NCBI GenBank assembly: GCA_034231615.1
Contig: CM067310.1
Coordinates: 2,063,501 to 2,127,500 of the forward strand
Direction: 5' to 3'
From: Meghimatium bilineatum
Taxonomy: Eukaryota; Mollusca; Gastropoda; Stylommatophora; Philomycidae
Length of the DNA: 64,000 nt
This document shows positions 11,449 to 23,109 of this stretch, one piece after another. The notes below the pieces were generated by a model that was not told the origin of the DNA, did not search any database, and saw nothing but the letters and a program-made list of their open reading frames with translations. Made by a program: the position numbers and the translations under genes. Numbering within the stretch: position 1 is the first letter of the stretch; every line of letters begins with the position of its first letter.

Positions 11449-12836
11449 GTGCCAATAACTCGATTTTACAACAGGAACAAGTTGATATTTTGTCAGTATA
11501 TCATCAGATTATAGTTCTCAGATTATTTCTTTTACAGAACTTTCCACAGTACGACAACACAAGAAGAGAATGATAGCCATCTGAAACATCTCTGGTGGAC
11601 AAGCTCTACGGCACTGTCTCGGGGATGGTGACCATAGTGGAGCTCATTCGTGAACTTCATATGAGAGTCTGCCTTCGACTGGGGAACGACGAACAAGAAG
11701 ATGATATGATAGTTCTCAGATGATAGTTCTCATATGATAGTTCTGTAATGATAGTTCTCTTCAGATGAACTATCTCAGTTGACAGTCAAGAGTGACCCAT
11801 GTGTAAAACACTTCTGGAATGAAATATATGCTCTCGAATATGTGCGTGTATACATGGCTGTGTTGTGATGACACATTTCCGAGCAAGTAATGACACACTT
11901 CAGAACAGAAAATGAAACACTTCAGAGTAATTGACAACACATTTCGGAGAGCAGGCGAATACAGAGATCAGTTTGCGGTGCAGAATATGGTCTATGCTTG
12001 TCTGCCACTTATTGCTGATTCATGACTTTCGAAAAACAAAAGACATACCAACAGAATTTAGTCATGTCTTTTGGTAATGTTTTCGATTATTCCCGTGCGT
12101 TTCGTTGGTCTGAGATACCAGGGTGACATAAAGTATAGGCTTATACATAGTTACCAAAGGAAAGACATCAGCACAAAAAGCTCTCCAAAAACACTAACTT
12201 CTGTAATTCGGAGGAGTGTAGAGAAATCGTGCCCCGACCATTCCTTGATGTTATAAATCATTACAAGCGTGCCTGAATTAAACGGTTGTTCGGGGGAAAA
12301 ATCACAAGACTATACAAAATATTTATGCGTAAACACATTTATCTTACCGATGTGTCTATTCAGAATCACTGACGAAAATCACATCGAGCAAATGCTACTT
12401 TGTCGAAATATAACTTCACAGAATATAACCAATGTTAACTACTGCCTATACAGTGTAGGTATAAGATATTTTAATAGGCCTTAGTTCACAGTTTCTGTTC
12501 GGACAAGTCTTAAAATAGCAAAGTAAATGTAGCTGGCATGTTTGGTATTTTGCAATATCTATTTGACAAGTGATAATGTTTGAGACGTACAGAGACGAAA
12601 AAGTCAAACACACCAATTACACACAACACACACGCAGCACCGTATTTAGACTTGAAAAACCCTTAGCTATTTGAGATATGGGACCCTTATAGGTCCAGAT
12701 ATTATATGTCAGTACCAAATATAATTTTTGGGGGCCCCAAGACAGTGGGGGCCCTAAGCTATAGGCTAGCTTATACGTAAATTCTGCACTGCGCATACAA
12801 TACAAGTGTCAGCAAATATGAATTATTTTTAGAACA
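11449..12836. other. unassigned; short repeats only
   Basis: Includes a small ATGATAGTTCTCAGATGATA cluster at 11705-11770 and a cluster of ACACTTC or ACATTTC repeats at 11865-11950. No supportable gene. Confidence 0.35.
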
Positions 12837-13075
12837 TTAGACACCATTTATCTTTATGTCTGTCTGTCCTATCCTGTCTGTCTGTGTTCCTTCAACGCGG
12901 AATACGATGCATAGGGTAGAAGCCAGTGCTCTCCAGTTTGATGACTGTTCTACGAAGAGTTTCTCTTGGTCTTCTGTTTTTCTCTTACAATCTGGTACCC
13001 ATTTTAATGCGTGTAGTGGTAGTCTGTTTTCATTCATTCTAAGTACATGTCTGATATAAGTGCGTTTTCTTCTTA
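12837..13075 (-). mobile_element. LINE remnant, 3' coding end
   Basis: Minus-strand reading gives VLRMNENRLPLHALKWVPDC and KRKTEDQEKLF, the LRM..N.LP..AL.W.P...RK pattern at the end of non-LTR reverse transcriptase ORFs. Continues with frame breaks towards 12840. Confidence 0.6.
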
Positions 13076-13174
13076 TTGTTGTAGAAACATATTTCTGTTT
13101 GGTGTCTTCTCTTACTTGCTTGTTTCACTTGAATTCTTCCCAACCAATATTTCAGATATTGTAGCAAGCGACGT

Positions 13175-13425
13175 TTCTTTGAGAAGGACGGAGTATGTCC
13201 CTCTCGTAGTAAGCAAATAAGGAGGTTTAGGGGATGGTGGCTTGCAGACTCATCCCATAGTGTCAAAGTAACCCAGAAATAATGCTGATATCGGATGTGT
13301 CAAGTCGAAAGTCGTAGATAAGCAAGCAAGCTGTAAACCAAGACATAACACATTACATTTTAAGAAGCACATCCTGACAACGTGCGGGAATTTGAGAATG
13401 AACGAACAAGAACACAAGACATCAA
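13175..13425 (+). mobile_element. SINE-like element A, diverged copy
   Basis: Recognisable blocks: AATAAGGAGGTTTAGGGGAT, CTGATATCGGATGTGTCAAG, AGCTGTAAACCAAGACATAA and GAATTTGAGAATGAACGAAC. Older than the copies with intact target duplications. Confidence 0.65.
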
Positions 13426-13732
13426 CATAATAGCTGCTATGTTACGCTCCATCTCCCCACAACAAGAGATGACTAGAAAATATATGATGTGAAACTGTTA
13501 ATGATGGGTCACTGTTGTGTTACCGGGGTCCGACCGAAATGAGCGTGAAGAGTGGTGACATTGATAGTGTCCAAGCGTTGTCGTGATATGCGACAAATGA
13601 AGTCTGTTGTTGGGGTTGGCTGTCCCATCTTATAAAAAATTGATATGTACTTTCTGCACAAAACTAAAATCCAACAGGTAAATCACGGAATAGGGTAATG
13701 AAGTTTTGCTAATAACTAGGCTCTAAAAACAC

Positions 13733-13965
13733 ACATAAAACACATACAAATCACACATACAAATCACACATACAAATCACACACAAATCACACATACAAA
13801 TCACACACAAATCACACATACAAATCACACACACAAATCACACATACAAATCACACACACAAATCACACATACAAATCACACATACAAATCACACATACA
13901 AATCACACACACAAATCACACACACAAATCACACATACAAATCACACATACAAATCACACATCCA
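13733..13965. repeat. ACACATACAAATC satellite-like array
   Basis: Alternating 13-bp CACACATACAAAT and shorter CACACACAAAT units, about 20 copies, imperfect order. Confidence 0.9.
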
Positions 13966-14337
13966 CGATTTTTATCTTCCTCACTCAACCACATCGTTGA
14001 AGATAGAAATCGCAGAAGAACTATGTTTGTTGAAGCAACCAATGTGGTACCCCTACAACCATGACTGGTTTATAGAGTATTGTGGCCAACATTTTTAGGG
14101 ATTGTATTCGGGTTACAGCATTCATGTTTGTCAGGCACGCGCACGCATGTATTGATAGCCGTTGCCACTTTGAGCTTTTTCCCAATAGACTTTTAAAAAA
14201 ATCAGATGTGAATCTTAGTTACAATTTTTCAACAAATCTAAGAGGTGTGGGGGGGGGGGGGGGGGCGACCTATTTAAAAAAAAAAGAATGTTGGTCAATG
14301 TTTGAATTGTAGATAATTTTACATATTCCTCATAAAC

Positions 14338-14560
14338 AGAAATAGTTCTTCAATGCTACCTGTATGATGTCATCCGTGTGTACAGGTGAAAGGATATAGT
14401 TCTTCAATGCTACCTGTATGATGTCATCCGTGTGTACAGGTGAAAGGATATAGTTCTTCAATGCTACCTGTATGATGTCATCCGTGTGTACAGGTGAAAG
14501 GATATAGTTCTTCAATGCTACCTGTATGTCATCCGTGTGTACAGGTGAAAGGATATTGTG
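14338..14560. repeat. 54-bp minisatellite, 4 units
   Basis: Unit ATAGTTCTTCAATGCTACCT, GTATGATGTCATCCGTGTGT, ACAGGTGAAAGGAT. Each unit contains a 7-bp inverted pair ACCTGTA...TACAGGT around a TGATGTCA core. Confidence 0.9.
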
Positions 14561-14699
14561 ACACAAAGTTGGAATTCATTGATTGAAAATTACTTCTGCT
14601 GCTTATGCCGTATACAATAGTTTTTTAATAATTTTTTGGCTGTTACATTTTGCGATATTTAGAGGACGCTACAACAAGAAATAGACTAAACTCAATAGA

Positions 14700-14900
14700 T
14701 AGCATAACATAACTCACACTCTCTGGTGGACATCACATGGTCTTTCATGTTGGTTATCAGAGAGTGAATGTGGATGAAGAAGAAAAAGAAGAGTCATCAA
14801 CCAACACAGAACTGGAACAGTCAGTTACCCAATGCCAAAAAGCACACTGAATGAGATCGGAGCACCCTGACTTGTCCACAGTCTCATAATAATGCTCTGA
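14700..14900. repeat. dispersed repeat related to the seed of the 37-kb array
   Basis: GAACAGTCAGTTACCCAATG followed by GAATGAGATCGGAGCACC matches GAACAGTCAGTTACCACATG and GTGAGATCAGAGCACC at 37.28 kb. Here the motif occurs once; at 37 kb it is expanded. Confidence 0.6.
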
Positions 14901-14934
14901 TGACTATCTTATGAAAAGTAAACAAAACAATTTA

Positions 14935-15065
14935 CTAATGATGATATGGGGACACAGCTAGTCATACTAATGATGACATGGGGACACAGCTAGTCCTACT
15001 AATGATGACATGGGGACACAGCTAGTCCTACTAATGATGACATGGGGACACAGCTAGTCCTACTA
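14935..15065. repeat. 32-bp tandem repeat, 4 units
   Basis: Unit ACTAATGATGACATGGGGAC, ACAGCTAGTCCT. The first unit has ATAT for ACAT. Confidence 0.9.
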
Positions 15066-15104
15066 ATTTTTAATACATCATGCCACCAAACACAATACTG
15101 TATA

Positions 15105-15410
15105 ATACAACAAATGAGCTTCAATGAGTCATATAATACAACAAATGAGTCATATAACACAACAAATGAGTCATATAACACAACAAATGAGTCATATAAT
15201 ACAACAAATGAGTCATATAATACAACAAATGAGTCATATAATACAACAAATGAGCTTCAATGAGTCATATAATACAACAAATGAGTCATATAACACAACA
15301 AATGAGTCATATAACACAACAAATGAGTCATATAATACAACAAATGAGTCATATAATACAACAAATGAGTCATATAATACAACAAATGAGTTTTAATGAG
15401 TCATATAATT
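15105..15410. repeat. 20-bp tandem repeat with a TGAGTCA core
   Basis: Unit AATGAGTCATATAATACAAC, with ATAACACAAC variants. A longer block of about 135 bp, beginning at each GAGCTTCAATGAGTCAT, is duplicated. TGAGTCA occurs 13 times. Confidence 0.92.
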
Positions 15411-15970
15411 TTATTTTCTTCCTGATATCAAATCAAACACAAATCATTATTATGTTCACTCTGGCAGGTAAAAGGGACCATGAAGCTGCACAACTTCGTG
15501 TTCCTAATGCTTTTATACAATTCTACTACACTATTAACATTCTTAAAAATAATAATATTATACTGTCTGCATCTTTTTTTGTCATCATGTTACTTTAATG
15601 CCATTAGTTTTTCATGCTATCACAATAAATATAATGATTTGCTTATTATGACCTAGCTTCCCCCAACATTCACTCATCTGTATTATCTGTAACAATTACT
15701 TTCGGTAAAATGGCATGTAATAACAAATGTGTTTTTCTGGGGTCATTTCATTGTGAGAATTTCGAAGAGGAGATGGACACTACCACATTAAAACAAGCCC
15801 ACTGAACTGTCATTTTGAGACATAAGTATGAGTTTCAATTTAAAGCAAATTGTGTAATCGTGAAACTTCGGTGGTACAGGCAGGTCATGGAGACATTCCT
15901 CGATGAAAAAAAAATGTTCACGTTACGGTGGTAGGTAGAAGACGAGGTGGCCAGAAGACATAGCTGGATA
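15411..15970. other. unassigned; no gene seen
   Basis: AT-rich. The part at 15860-15955 (GAAACTTCGGTGGTACAGGC, TAGAAGACGAGGTGGCCAG) looks like a decayed LINE 3' end, without enough signal to assign. Confidence 0.3.
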
Positions 15971-15972
15971 AA

Positions 15973-16141
15973 CAGTCAAATCCCATTATAACAACTTGGT
16001 CCAGATCGACGAAATATGTATGTAATAACAGAAGTTCTCTTTATACAGTCCACACAAAGAATAAATATAATTGGGTATTTTGAAGTGTTGTTTTATAGAG
16101 AAATGTGTTATAAAAGGATGCTCTATAGAGGGTTTCCACTG
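15973..16141. mobile_element. MITE, pogo/Tigger-like ends, 169 bp
   Basis: Ends CAGTCAAATCCCATTATAAC and GAGGGTTTCCACTG form imperfect inverted repeats. The body matches, in opposite orientation, the element at 46857-47024 (TAATAACAGAAGTTCTCT versus AAATTTCTGTTATTACAT). The 5' TA flank is not preserved here. Confidence 0.65.
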
Positions 16142-16595
16142 TATCAGGTACTGGACAGGGTGTGAAGTTTCTAAACCCACCAGGATGGTAAGGGATAGAG
16201 ATGTGTTGAGGTCTTTCTATACCAAATGTCTCAACATGACGCCCCTACAACCCTAACGAGTTATGAGTTTTATTATTATTGTCTATAACTGTTCATGATT
16301 GTGAGAGCTTCACAACGATGTGGTCAAGACATTTGTCTTATGTTTATTATATTGCGAATTTGAAGTTCGGCAGCAACTGACATATTTACAAGAATACTTT
16401 CCTGAAGACCTTGAGGATTATCACTTGAGTTATATAGTAATACTTTCAGCAGATAGCATGTTATTGCTCTATGCATTAAGTGATACTCTCAGCAGATTGT
16501 ACGTTGTTGCTCATATTGAGAGGTATCAAGTACATATGAGAAAATCGGGGGACAATTAATCCTCTGCAACATTTTGGCTTAGTAGCAGTGTTGAT
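16142..16595. other. unassigned; no gene seen
   Basis: An open frame at 16320-16559 (79 residues) lacks splice context and recognisable motifs. Confidence 0.3.
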
Positions 16596-16597
16596 TG

Positions 16598-16745
16598 TAA
16601 GCTATTTTCACAAACCTTTAGCTTGGTAGCAGGGTTGAAAGTAAGTTTTCTTTGCAAACCTTAGCTTTGTAGCAGGGTTTATAGTAAGCTATCTTTGCAA
16701 ACCTTCAGATTTGTATCAGGGTTGATAGTAAGTTTTCTTCACAAA
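16598..16745. repeat. 45-50-bp imperfect repeat, about 4 units
   Basis: Copies of TTAGCTTGGTAGCAGGGTTG followed by A.AGTAAG.TTTCTTTGCAAACC. Confidence 0.75.
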
Positions 16746-16984
16746 CCCATCTTATCACATTAGCTAGTGGTTTGAAAGCCAATCATCCACATTGTACTGA
16801 CGATATGATTAGATGTATCATCACTATCCACTTTTTACTGACGATATGATTGGATATATTAGTGTGTCACAAAACTCAACAATAGTAGAATAAAAATCTT
16901 CAGCGTATTGGAATATCATTATCAAAGATTTGAGTAATTTCTTCCTTATCATTGCTTAGCAACGCAGTTTACAACTTGATTGCA

Positions 16985-17055
16985 ATAGCTTGTGAAGTGA
17001 TAGCTTGTGAAGTGATAGTTTGTGAAGTGATAGTTTTGTGAAGTGATAGTTTTGT
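16985..17055. repeat. 16-bp repeat, about 5 units
   Basis: TAGCTTGTGAAGTGA and TAGTTTTGTGAAGTGA variants. Confidence 0.8.
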
Positions 17056-17282
17056 GAGTTGTGGGGCCACTGTACATAGTAATTCTGAAACAGCTGAACA
17101 GAAGTGTATATCCCCCCCCCCCCGTTCTAGGTATATACCTCATCCCTTTAAATTACTTGTACAAATGTATTTTCTGCTCAAATACCCGGAGCTTTGCAGA
17201 ATCACAATATCCATTATTTTTTATGGTCAAAAAGCTCTGATATCACAGAACTGGACTCAAATCCTAGTTGAAAGGATTATTC

Positions 17283-17512
17283 CCTACCACCAAGGGTACA
17301 CATGAAATACCCATGCTTGTACAGTATTCCCTACAACTAGGGCTACACATGAAGTACTCATGCTTGTACAGTATTCCCTACAACTAGGGCTACATATGAA
17401 GTACTCATGCTTGTACAGTATTCCCTACAACTAGGGCTACACATGAAGTACTCATGCTTGTACAGTATTCTCTACAACTAGGGCTACACATGAAGTACTC
17501 ATGCTTGTACAC
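17283..17512. repeat. 47-bp minisatellite, about 5 units
   Basis: Unit TATTCCCTACAACTAGGGCT, ACACATGAAGTACTCATGCT, TGTACAG. AGTACT and nearby CATGAAGTACTCATG make each unit palindromic. Confidence 0.92.
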
Positions 17513-17689
17513 ACAATCTTGTAAATAAATCGTGGTGACGCAATTATTTTCTTGTCTGCCACCTGCTAAAATTAAAAAAATATATGTTAAAAATTCAACC
17601 ATCTTCCATGAGACTCATATCTCCCAGTCTTCATTTGTGTTCTTGATGTTAACACAAAACAAATAATTCACTTTTTTAAAGTTATTTTT

Positions 17690-17775
17690 CTTCATTGTTC
17701 ATACTCCTGCTGTATCTCTCCTGCAACATGACAATCGTCATAAAAGCAGAATGTAGTGCAGAGCAATATTCCATC
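17690..17775 (-). mobile_element. SINE-like element B, short diverged copy
   Basis: GTTCATACTCCTGCTGTATC, TCTCCTGCAACATGACAATC, GCAGAATGTAGTGCAGAG match the hairpin end of B in minus orientation. Confidence 0.55.
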
Positions 17776-18039
17776 TAACATTTACAGGTAAGCGGCAACA
17801 CACTTACATAGAAAGGTACATCTCACATGAAGAAAATGCCCCCCCCTTTTTTTAAAAAGATATTTGAAACCTTCCCACGGACGGAAATATTCCCTGCTTA
17901 AAATTTGCTGACATGAGATACAAATTGGAATATTGATCCTGAGAACGGAAATGCATTCCCTTTTTCCTTTGCGTCAATGCATCTGACTAGCAGTTCGTCA
18001 ATTTCAAACACTTTCCCTACCAGAACTTCTATTTAGAAA

Positions 18040-18370
18040 AAGAATTCTTCATCTTGACCAGCAAAAACCCCTTCATCTTGACCGTTAAAAAACCCCCCAC
18101 TTTGACCAGTAAAAACACCATCTTGACCAGTAAAACCCTTTATATTGACCAGGAAACCCCTTCATCTTGACCAGTAAAAACCCTTTCATCTTGACCAGCA
18201 AAACCCCATCATTTTGAACAGCAAAACCCATTCATCTTGACCAGTAAAAAACCCTTCATCGTGACCAGTAAAAAACCCTTCATCTTGACCAAAAAAATCC
18301 TCAATGACCAGTTAAAAACCCTTTATCTTGACCAGTTAAAACACCTTCATCTTGACCAGTAAAAAACCAT
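18040..18370. repeat. CTTGACCAGTAAAAACCC repeat
   Basis: About 14 imperfect copies of TTCATCTTGACCAGTAAAAA with 2-5 C after it; unit length about 21-24 bp. Confidence 0.9.
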
Positions 18371-18639
18371 CTCAGAAAAACAAACTCATATTGGTACCAA
18401 AATTATGCTAAATTGTATGTAAAAATAAGAAAATGCTTGACATTTTAACAAGCAATTAATACAGAGAACTAATGTATAAATTATGTGAGAGAAGGAATCA
18501 CAGCTACGCGTTCTGTATAAATTATGTGAGGGAAGGAATCACAGCTACGCATTCTTGCATAAACAATAAGACAGCAACTATCTAGACAGAAACTTAACAT
18601 GGAGATCAACGCAGAAACCAGTAAAACTTCGGTGAATAC

Positions 18640-18960
18640 GAGTACTGAAAGAGATCCCAACAAATATAAAGCCTAACAATCAAAGGCTTGAGGAGGTTAC
18701 GACGTTTACTTATCTCGGAGCCCAGATTAGTGGCAATTGTGAATCAACAGATGAAGTTAAAGAAAAGACTGATAAATGGCTATGACAAGATTAATCACAC
18801 TTTAGAGAAGCAGGGTCATCACCCGTGTTAAGATTCACTTATATAAATCTGGTTGTATTTATATTTCTATATGGCTGTGAGAGCTGGACTCTAACTGCGA
18901 ACTTAGAGGGATGAAGAATCCAGGCATTTGAAAATAAATATAGATGTACTGTTGTGTATC
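18640..18960 (+). mobile_element. LINE remnant
   Basis: Plus-strand reading gives NNQRLEEVTTFTYLGAQISG, NCESTDEVKEKTD and, in another frame, FLYGCESWTLTANLEG, both typical of the thumb/post-polymerase part of non-LTR reverse transcriptases. The two lie in different frames. Confidence 0.65.
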
Positions 18961-19985
18961 TGTTACAGACAACATAAGAACAATGTGTTTGTGACGTGTT
19001 GTGTATCTGTTACTGACAACATAAGAACAATGTGTTTGTGACGTGTATCTGTTACAGCGAACATAAGAACAATGTGTTTGTGACGTGTTGTGTATCTGTT
19101 ACTGACAACATAAGAACAATGTGTTTGTGACGTGTTGTGTATCTGTTACTGACAACATAAGAACAATGTGTATGTGACGTGTGTTGTGTATCTGTTACTG
19201 ACAACATAAGAACAATGTGTTTGTGACATGTGTTGTGTATCTGTTACTGACAACATAAGAACAATGTGTTTGTGACGTGTTGTGTATCTGTTACTGACAA
19301 CATAAGAACAATGTGTTTGTGACATGTGTTGTGTATCTGTTACTGACAACATAAGAACAATGTGTTTGTGACATGTGTTGTGTATCTGTTACTGACAACA
19401 TAAGAACAATGTGTTTGTGACATGTGTTGTGTATCTGTTACTGACAACATAAGAACAATGTGTTTGTGACATGTGTTGTGTATCTGTTACTGACAACATA
19501 AGAACAATGTGTATGTGACGTGTTGTGTATCTGTTACTGACAACATAAGAACAATGTGTTTGTGTATCTGTTACTGACAACATAAGAACAATGTGTATGT
19601 GACGTGTTGTGTATCTGTTACTGACAACATAAGAACAATGTGTATGTGACGTGTGTTGTGTATCTGTTACTGACAACATAAGAACAATGTGTATGTGACG
19701 TGTTGTGTATCTGTTACTGACAACATAAGAACAATGTGTTTGTGACGTGTTGTGTATCTCTTACTGAGAACATAAGAACAATGTGTTTGTGACGTGTGTT
19801 GTGTGTCTGTTACAGAGAACATAAGAACAATGTGTTTGTGACGTGTGTTGTGTATCTGTTACTGACAACATAAGAACAATGTGTTTGTGTATCTGTTAGT
19901 GAGAACATAAGAACAATGTGTTTGTGTATCTGTTAGTGAGAACATAAGAACAATGTGTTTGTGTATCTGTTAGTGAGAACAATAA
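18955..19985. repeat. 45-50-bp minisatellite, about 22 units
   Basis: Unit GTGTATCTGTTACTGACAAC, ATAAGAACAATGTGTTTGTG, ACGTGTT with length variants: ACGTGTGTT, ACATGTGTT, or lacking the ACGTGTT block. It starts immediately after the LINE remnant. Confidence 0.95.
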
Positions 19986-20028
19986 TGGTTAGCAATGAGG
20001 CTAAGAGGTACTAAGAATATCTCAAAAC

Positions 20029-20425
20029 CATGAGATTGGATCTCGTACCAGGTACAAAATCAAAATCATTAGATCGGATCTCATACTAGGTACCGCCTGT
20101 GTGTTGCCAGGGCCCCGAAAGGGGAGCAAAGAATAGCAACACTGTTTACCTTCCACGCATGTCGTAAAAGGCGACTAAGGAGGTTATGGGATGGAGTTGG
20201 CTATCCCATATAGGGTCAGTGACCAAAAGCCATGCTGAAGTCGGATGTATCAGGCCGAAAGGTGCAGATATCGCAGCAATACTGTAAACCATGACACAAC
20301 GCATTCCGTTCTCCAGACTACATCCTGCTAATCTGCAAGAGTTTGTGAGAAAGAATGCAGAAGAAGAAGATACTAGGTACAGAACCAAAATCATGAGATC
20401 GGATCTCATACCAGAATGATGAGAT
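20029..20425. repeat. 45-bp tandem repeat split by a SINE
   Basis: Units of ATGAGATTGGATCTCGTACC, AGGTACAAAATCAAAATC occur at 20029-20093 and resume at 20370-20425. The element A copy at 20094-20369 sits inside. Confidence 0.85.
20094..20369 (+). mobile_element. SINE-like element A with 11-bp target duplication
   Basis: Flanked by ATACTAGGTAC at 20083-20093 and 20370-20380. Head CGCCTGTGTGTTGCCAGGGC, then AAGGGGAGCAAAGAATAGCA, ATGTCGTAAAAGGCGACTAA, CTGAAGTCGGATGTATCAGG, the tail hairpin TCCTGC.TAATCT.GCA and a GAAGAAGAAG end. No convincing Pol III A or B box is visible. Confidence 0.9.
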
Positions 20426-20429
20426 ATTC

Positions 20430-20950
20430 GCCTTGCTCCTGACAGAACATAAGAAACTTGGGATACTGGCACACTGGAGTGCATTTTCGCTCAAGACAGT
20501 AGACAAATGAAAGTGATGGCCTGTAGTTTGTAGTGAAGTTACCTTGTATGTTTTTTATAATTCATGAAATGTTTCGCTTCAAAAATGTGATCAACTTTTT
20601 ATAAGACCAACATTTTGGTTTTTGAAGGATAAAGAGAATGGTTGCACAAGGAAAATTTAAAAGTTAAACTTTTGACAAAAGAATCAAAACTTTCAGCACT
20701 GCATGAAGACTTTATGAAATCAATAATTATGTTTTGCAGTACCATTTTTGATGACCTATAAAAGGGAAATTTTTAATTTTACTGCAGAAAGAGAAATATC
20801 TAATCATTACCATGTTTAGAACCCTTGTCATCACAATTGTGAGGCAGTGGCTCTACCTACTAGACTACAAGCTCCACTAGATAATATACAATAGTATAAC
20901 AATCAATAAACATTAGAGCAGAATGTCTTATATAAAAATTTGACTTATGA
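20430..20950. other. unassigned; no gene seen
   Basis: Only short frames. No repeat family recognised apart from AT-rich tracts. Confidence 0.3.
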
Positions 20951-20954
20951 AAGA

Positions 20955-21640
20955 TAACACAGAAAATATCAAGCTCTGTGAATACAATGACCATGTTTGA
21001 CCATTGCTTTCTGTCCAAATATTCGACTTTTGACAGTTACAGAAAGTCTGTGGAAATATGAACCTGTTATACTGACCATTGCTTTGCTGTATAAATATTT
21101 CACCTTCAAAAAGTTACAGAAAATCAGTGCAAATATTAACCCAGTTAGACTGACCTCTTGCCTATATTTTTCGGGCCCAAAGAATAGCATTACTGTTTAC
21201 CTTTCATGCATGTCATAAGAGATGACTAAGGAGGTTAGGGGTGGAGTTGGCTGTCACACCCCGGAGTCTCAGTGACTCAGAAGCCATGCTGAAGTCGGAT
21301 GCATCAGACCGAAAGGAGCAGATATTGCAACGAAACTGTAAACCATGGCACGAAAGCATTCTCTTCTACATCCTGCAAATCTGCACAAGTTTGAGAACAA
21401 ACAAAGAAGAAACTGACCACTACTTTCTATATAAATATTTGACCAAAAAGTTACAGAAAATCTGTGCAAATATTAACCCTGTTAGACTGACGACTATTGT
21501 ATAAATATTTGACCTAAATGCTACAGTAAATCTGTGGAACTATTAACCCTGTTAGACTGACCGCTACTTTTTGTATAAATATTTGACCTAAAAGTTACTC
21601 ATTATCTGTGGAAACATTAACTTATATTCCATTGTTTACA
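20955..21640. repeat. ~75-bp tandem repeat split by a SINE
   Basis: Imperfect units containing ATTAACCCTGTTAGACTGAC, CTTTCTGTATAAATATTTGA and AAAAGTTACAGAAAATCTGT. The SINE-A copy at about 21165-21413 interrupts it. Confidence 0.85.
21165..21413 (+). mobile_element. SINE-like element A inside a tandem array
   Basis: TTCGGGCCCAAAGAATAGCA, then ATGTCATAAGAGATGACTAA, CATGCTGAAGTCGGATGCAT, then CTACATCCTGCAAATCTGCA and an AAAGAAGAAA tail. The head is shortened: the AAGGGGAGC block is missing. Confidence 0.8.
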
Positions 21641-21888
21641 AATTCTTAACATTCCAGTCTTTGTATTCAAGCAAATATGTGATTGATTAGTTTCTGCTTA
21701 AATTAACTTCACTAGTTCAGTTGTAAATATGGTCTCTTCAAACTTGGTGCTAACCTTTGACATTAGTTGAGTATGACCCGAGCTTGTACACATTTGAAAC
21801 CATATTTATGTTTTTCTTATGCGAAATAGTCACCGCACTAACATCACACGATTAATGCATTTGTGTGTGAGCAAAAGATTTACATACA

Positions 21889-22115
21889 TAGCACAATTTC
21901 AAAGATATCTTCACACAATTTCAAAGATATCTTCACACAATTTCAAAGATATCTTCACACAATTTCAAAGATATTTTCACACAATTTCAAAGATATTTTC
22001 ACACAATTTCAAAGATATCTTCACACAATTTCAAAGATATTTTCACACAATTTCAAAGATATCTTCACACAATTTCAAAGATATTTTCACACAATTTCAA
22101 AGATATCTCCAATCT
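21889..22115. repeat. 22-bp tandem repeat, about 10 units
   Basis: Unit ACAATTTCAAAGATATCTTC then AC, with a TTTTC variant. Produces spurious open frames. Confidence 0.95.
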
Positions 22116-22425
22116 ATCACTAATGTGAGGATGTGATGTGAGGATGTTAGCTACATTTACTTCTTCTTCTTGCAAGAAAATAGTTTCAGGATTAAATAAA
22201 GCCGAGCAAGCATCTTGCATTCAAAAATTCTCTAGCTTTACACAGTGAAAGCTCAAATAAAATCTGCTAGTTATGAAATTAAAAATCTAGTGTCAAGTCT
22301 GAACAATATAAAATCAAAATTTTCCCTAATCTTATGTCACAATCTTATATTAAAATTGATATAATGCATTAAAAAAATATTGATTGAATTTTTTCAATTA
22401 AATAATAGTATTGTTGATGTCAACG
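22116..22425. other. unassigned AT-rich sequence
   Basis: No coding or repeat signal recognised. Confidence 0.3.
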
Positions 22426-22429
22426 TTTC

Positions 22430-22760
22430 AGGAACATGTCCTTTAGAGAACATTGTCCTCACCGCCACTCTGTAAGCCTCTCGGTTCTGTGCAAGTTGCC
22501 TAGATTCATCCAGTGTCGTGTTCAGAAGGTCTTTGATATCCTGTGTCCATCATAATCTTGATCTGCCTTTTTTCTCTTCTCTGAAACACACCCCCCCCCC
22601 TCTTTATATATCTGGAATATGCTAGCTTGCATTTTTTTATAGTTTTCAGAAGCCAGTATTCTTCTATGTTCAAGTCTTTGCAGACATCTGCGTTGGTTCA
22701 TTTTTTTGTCCATGATATTCTTAGGACCTTTCTACATTTCATTTTGAATGTCGATTTAAA
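22430..22760 (-). mobile_element. LINE remnant related to 3530-4030
   Basis: Shares CCACTCTGTAAGCCTCTCGG, TTCTGTGCAAGTTGCC, TTCTATGTTCAAGTCTTTGC and GTCCATGATATTCTTAGGAC with the copy at 3.5-3.9 kb. The minus reading includes NQRRCLQRLEHRRILASEN. Confidence 0.6.
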
Positions 22761-22824
22761 CTGATATCACTGCAACTACCTAATGGGAAAATAGGCAGCA
22801 ATGACTTTTTTGGGACAGTTTTCA

Positions 22825-23075
22825 AATTCCTGCATATTTGCAGGCTGTAGTCCAGAGACAGAATGAGTTGTATCATAATTTACAGCTTGACTGCGACGTC
22901 TTCACCTTTCAGCCTGATACATCTAACTTTATCACGGTTGATTCACTTTGATAGTTTATGGGATGGGGCTGCCTCCCCTCCCCCCAACCTCAGTTGTCTT
23001 AATACATGATTCCCATGTACCAACTTGCTATTCTTTGCTCCCCTTTTGGGTCACGGCAACACATGGTGGATGAGA
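22825..23075 (-). mobile_element. SINE-like element A, minus orientation, diverged
   Basis: Plus strand shows CCTGCATATTTGCAGGCTGT (tail hairpin), TTTCAGCCTGATACATCTAA, GTTTATGGGATGGGGCTG and CTATTCTTTGCTCCCCTTTT (head). Confidence 0.7.
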
Positions 23076-23109
23076 GATAATAATCACAATATCTCAGCCA
23101 TATAAAAAT

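Noticed and set aside
13733-13965. CRISPR array
   Set aside because: Short repeats with no unique spacers, in an animal genome; simple satellite.
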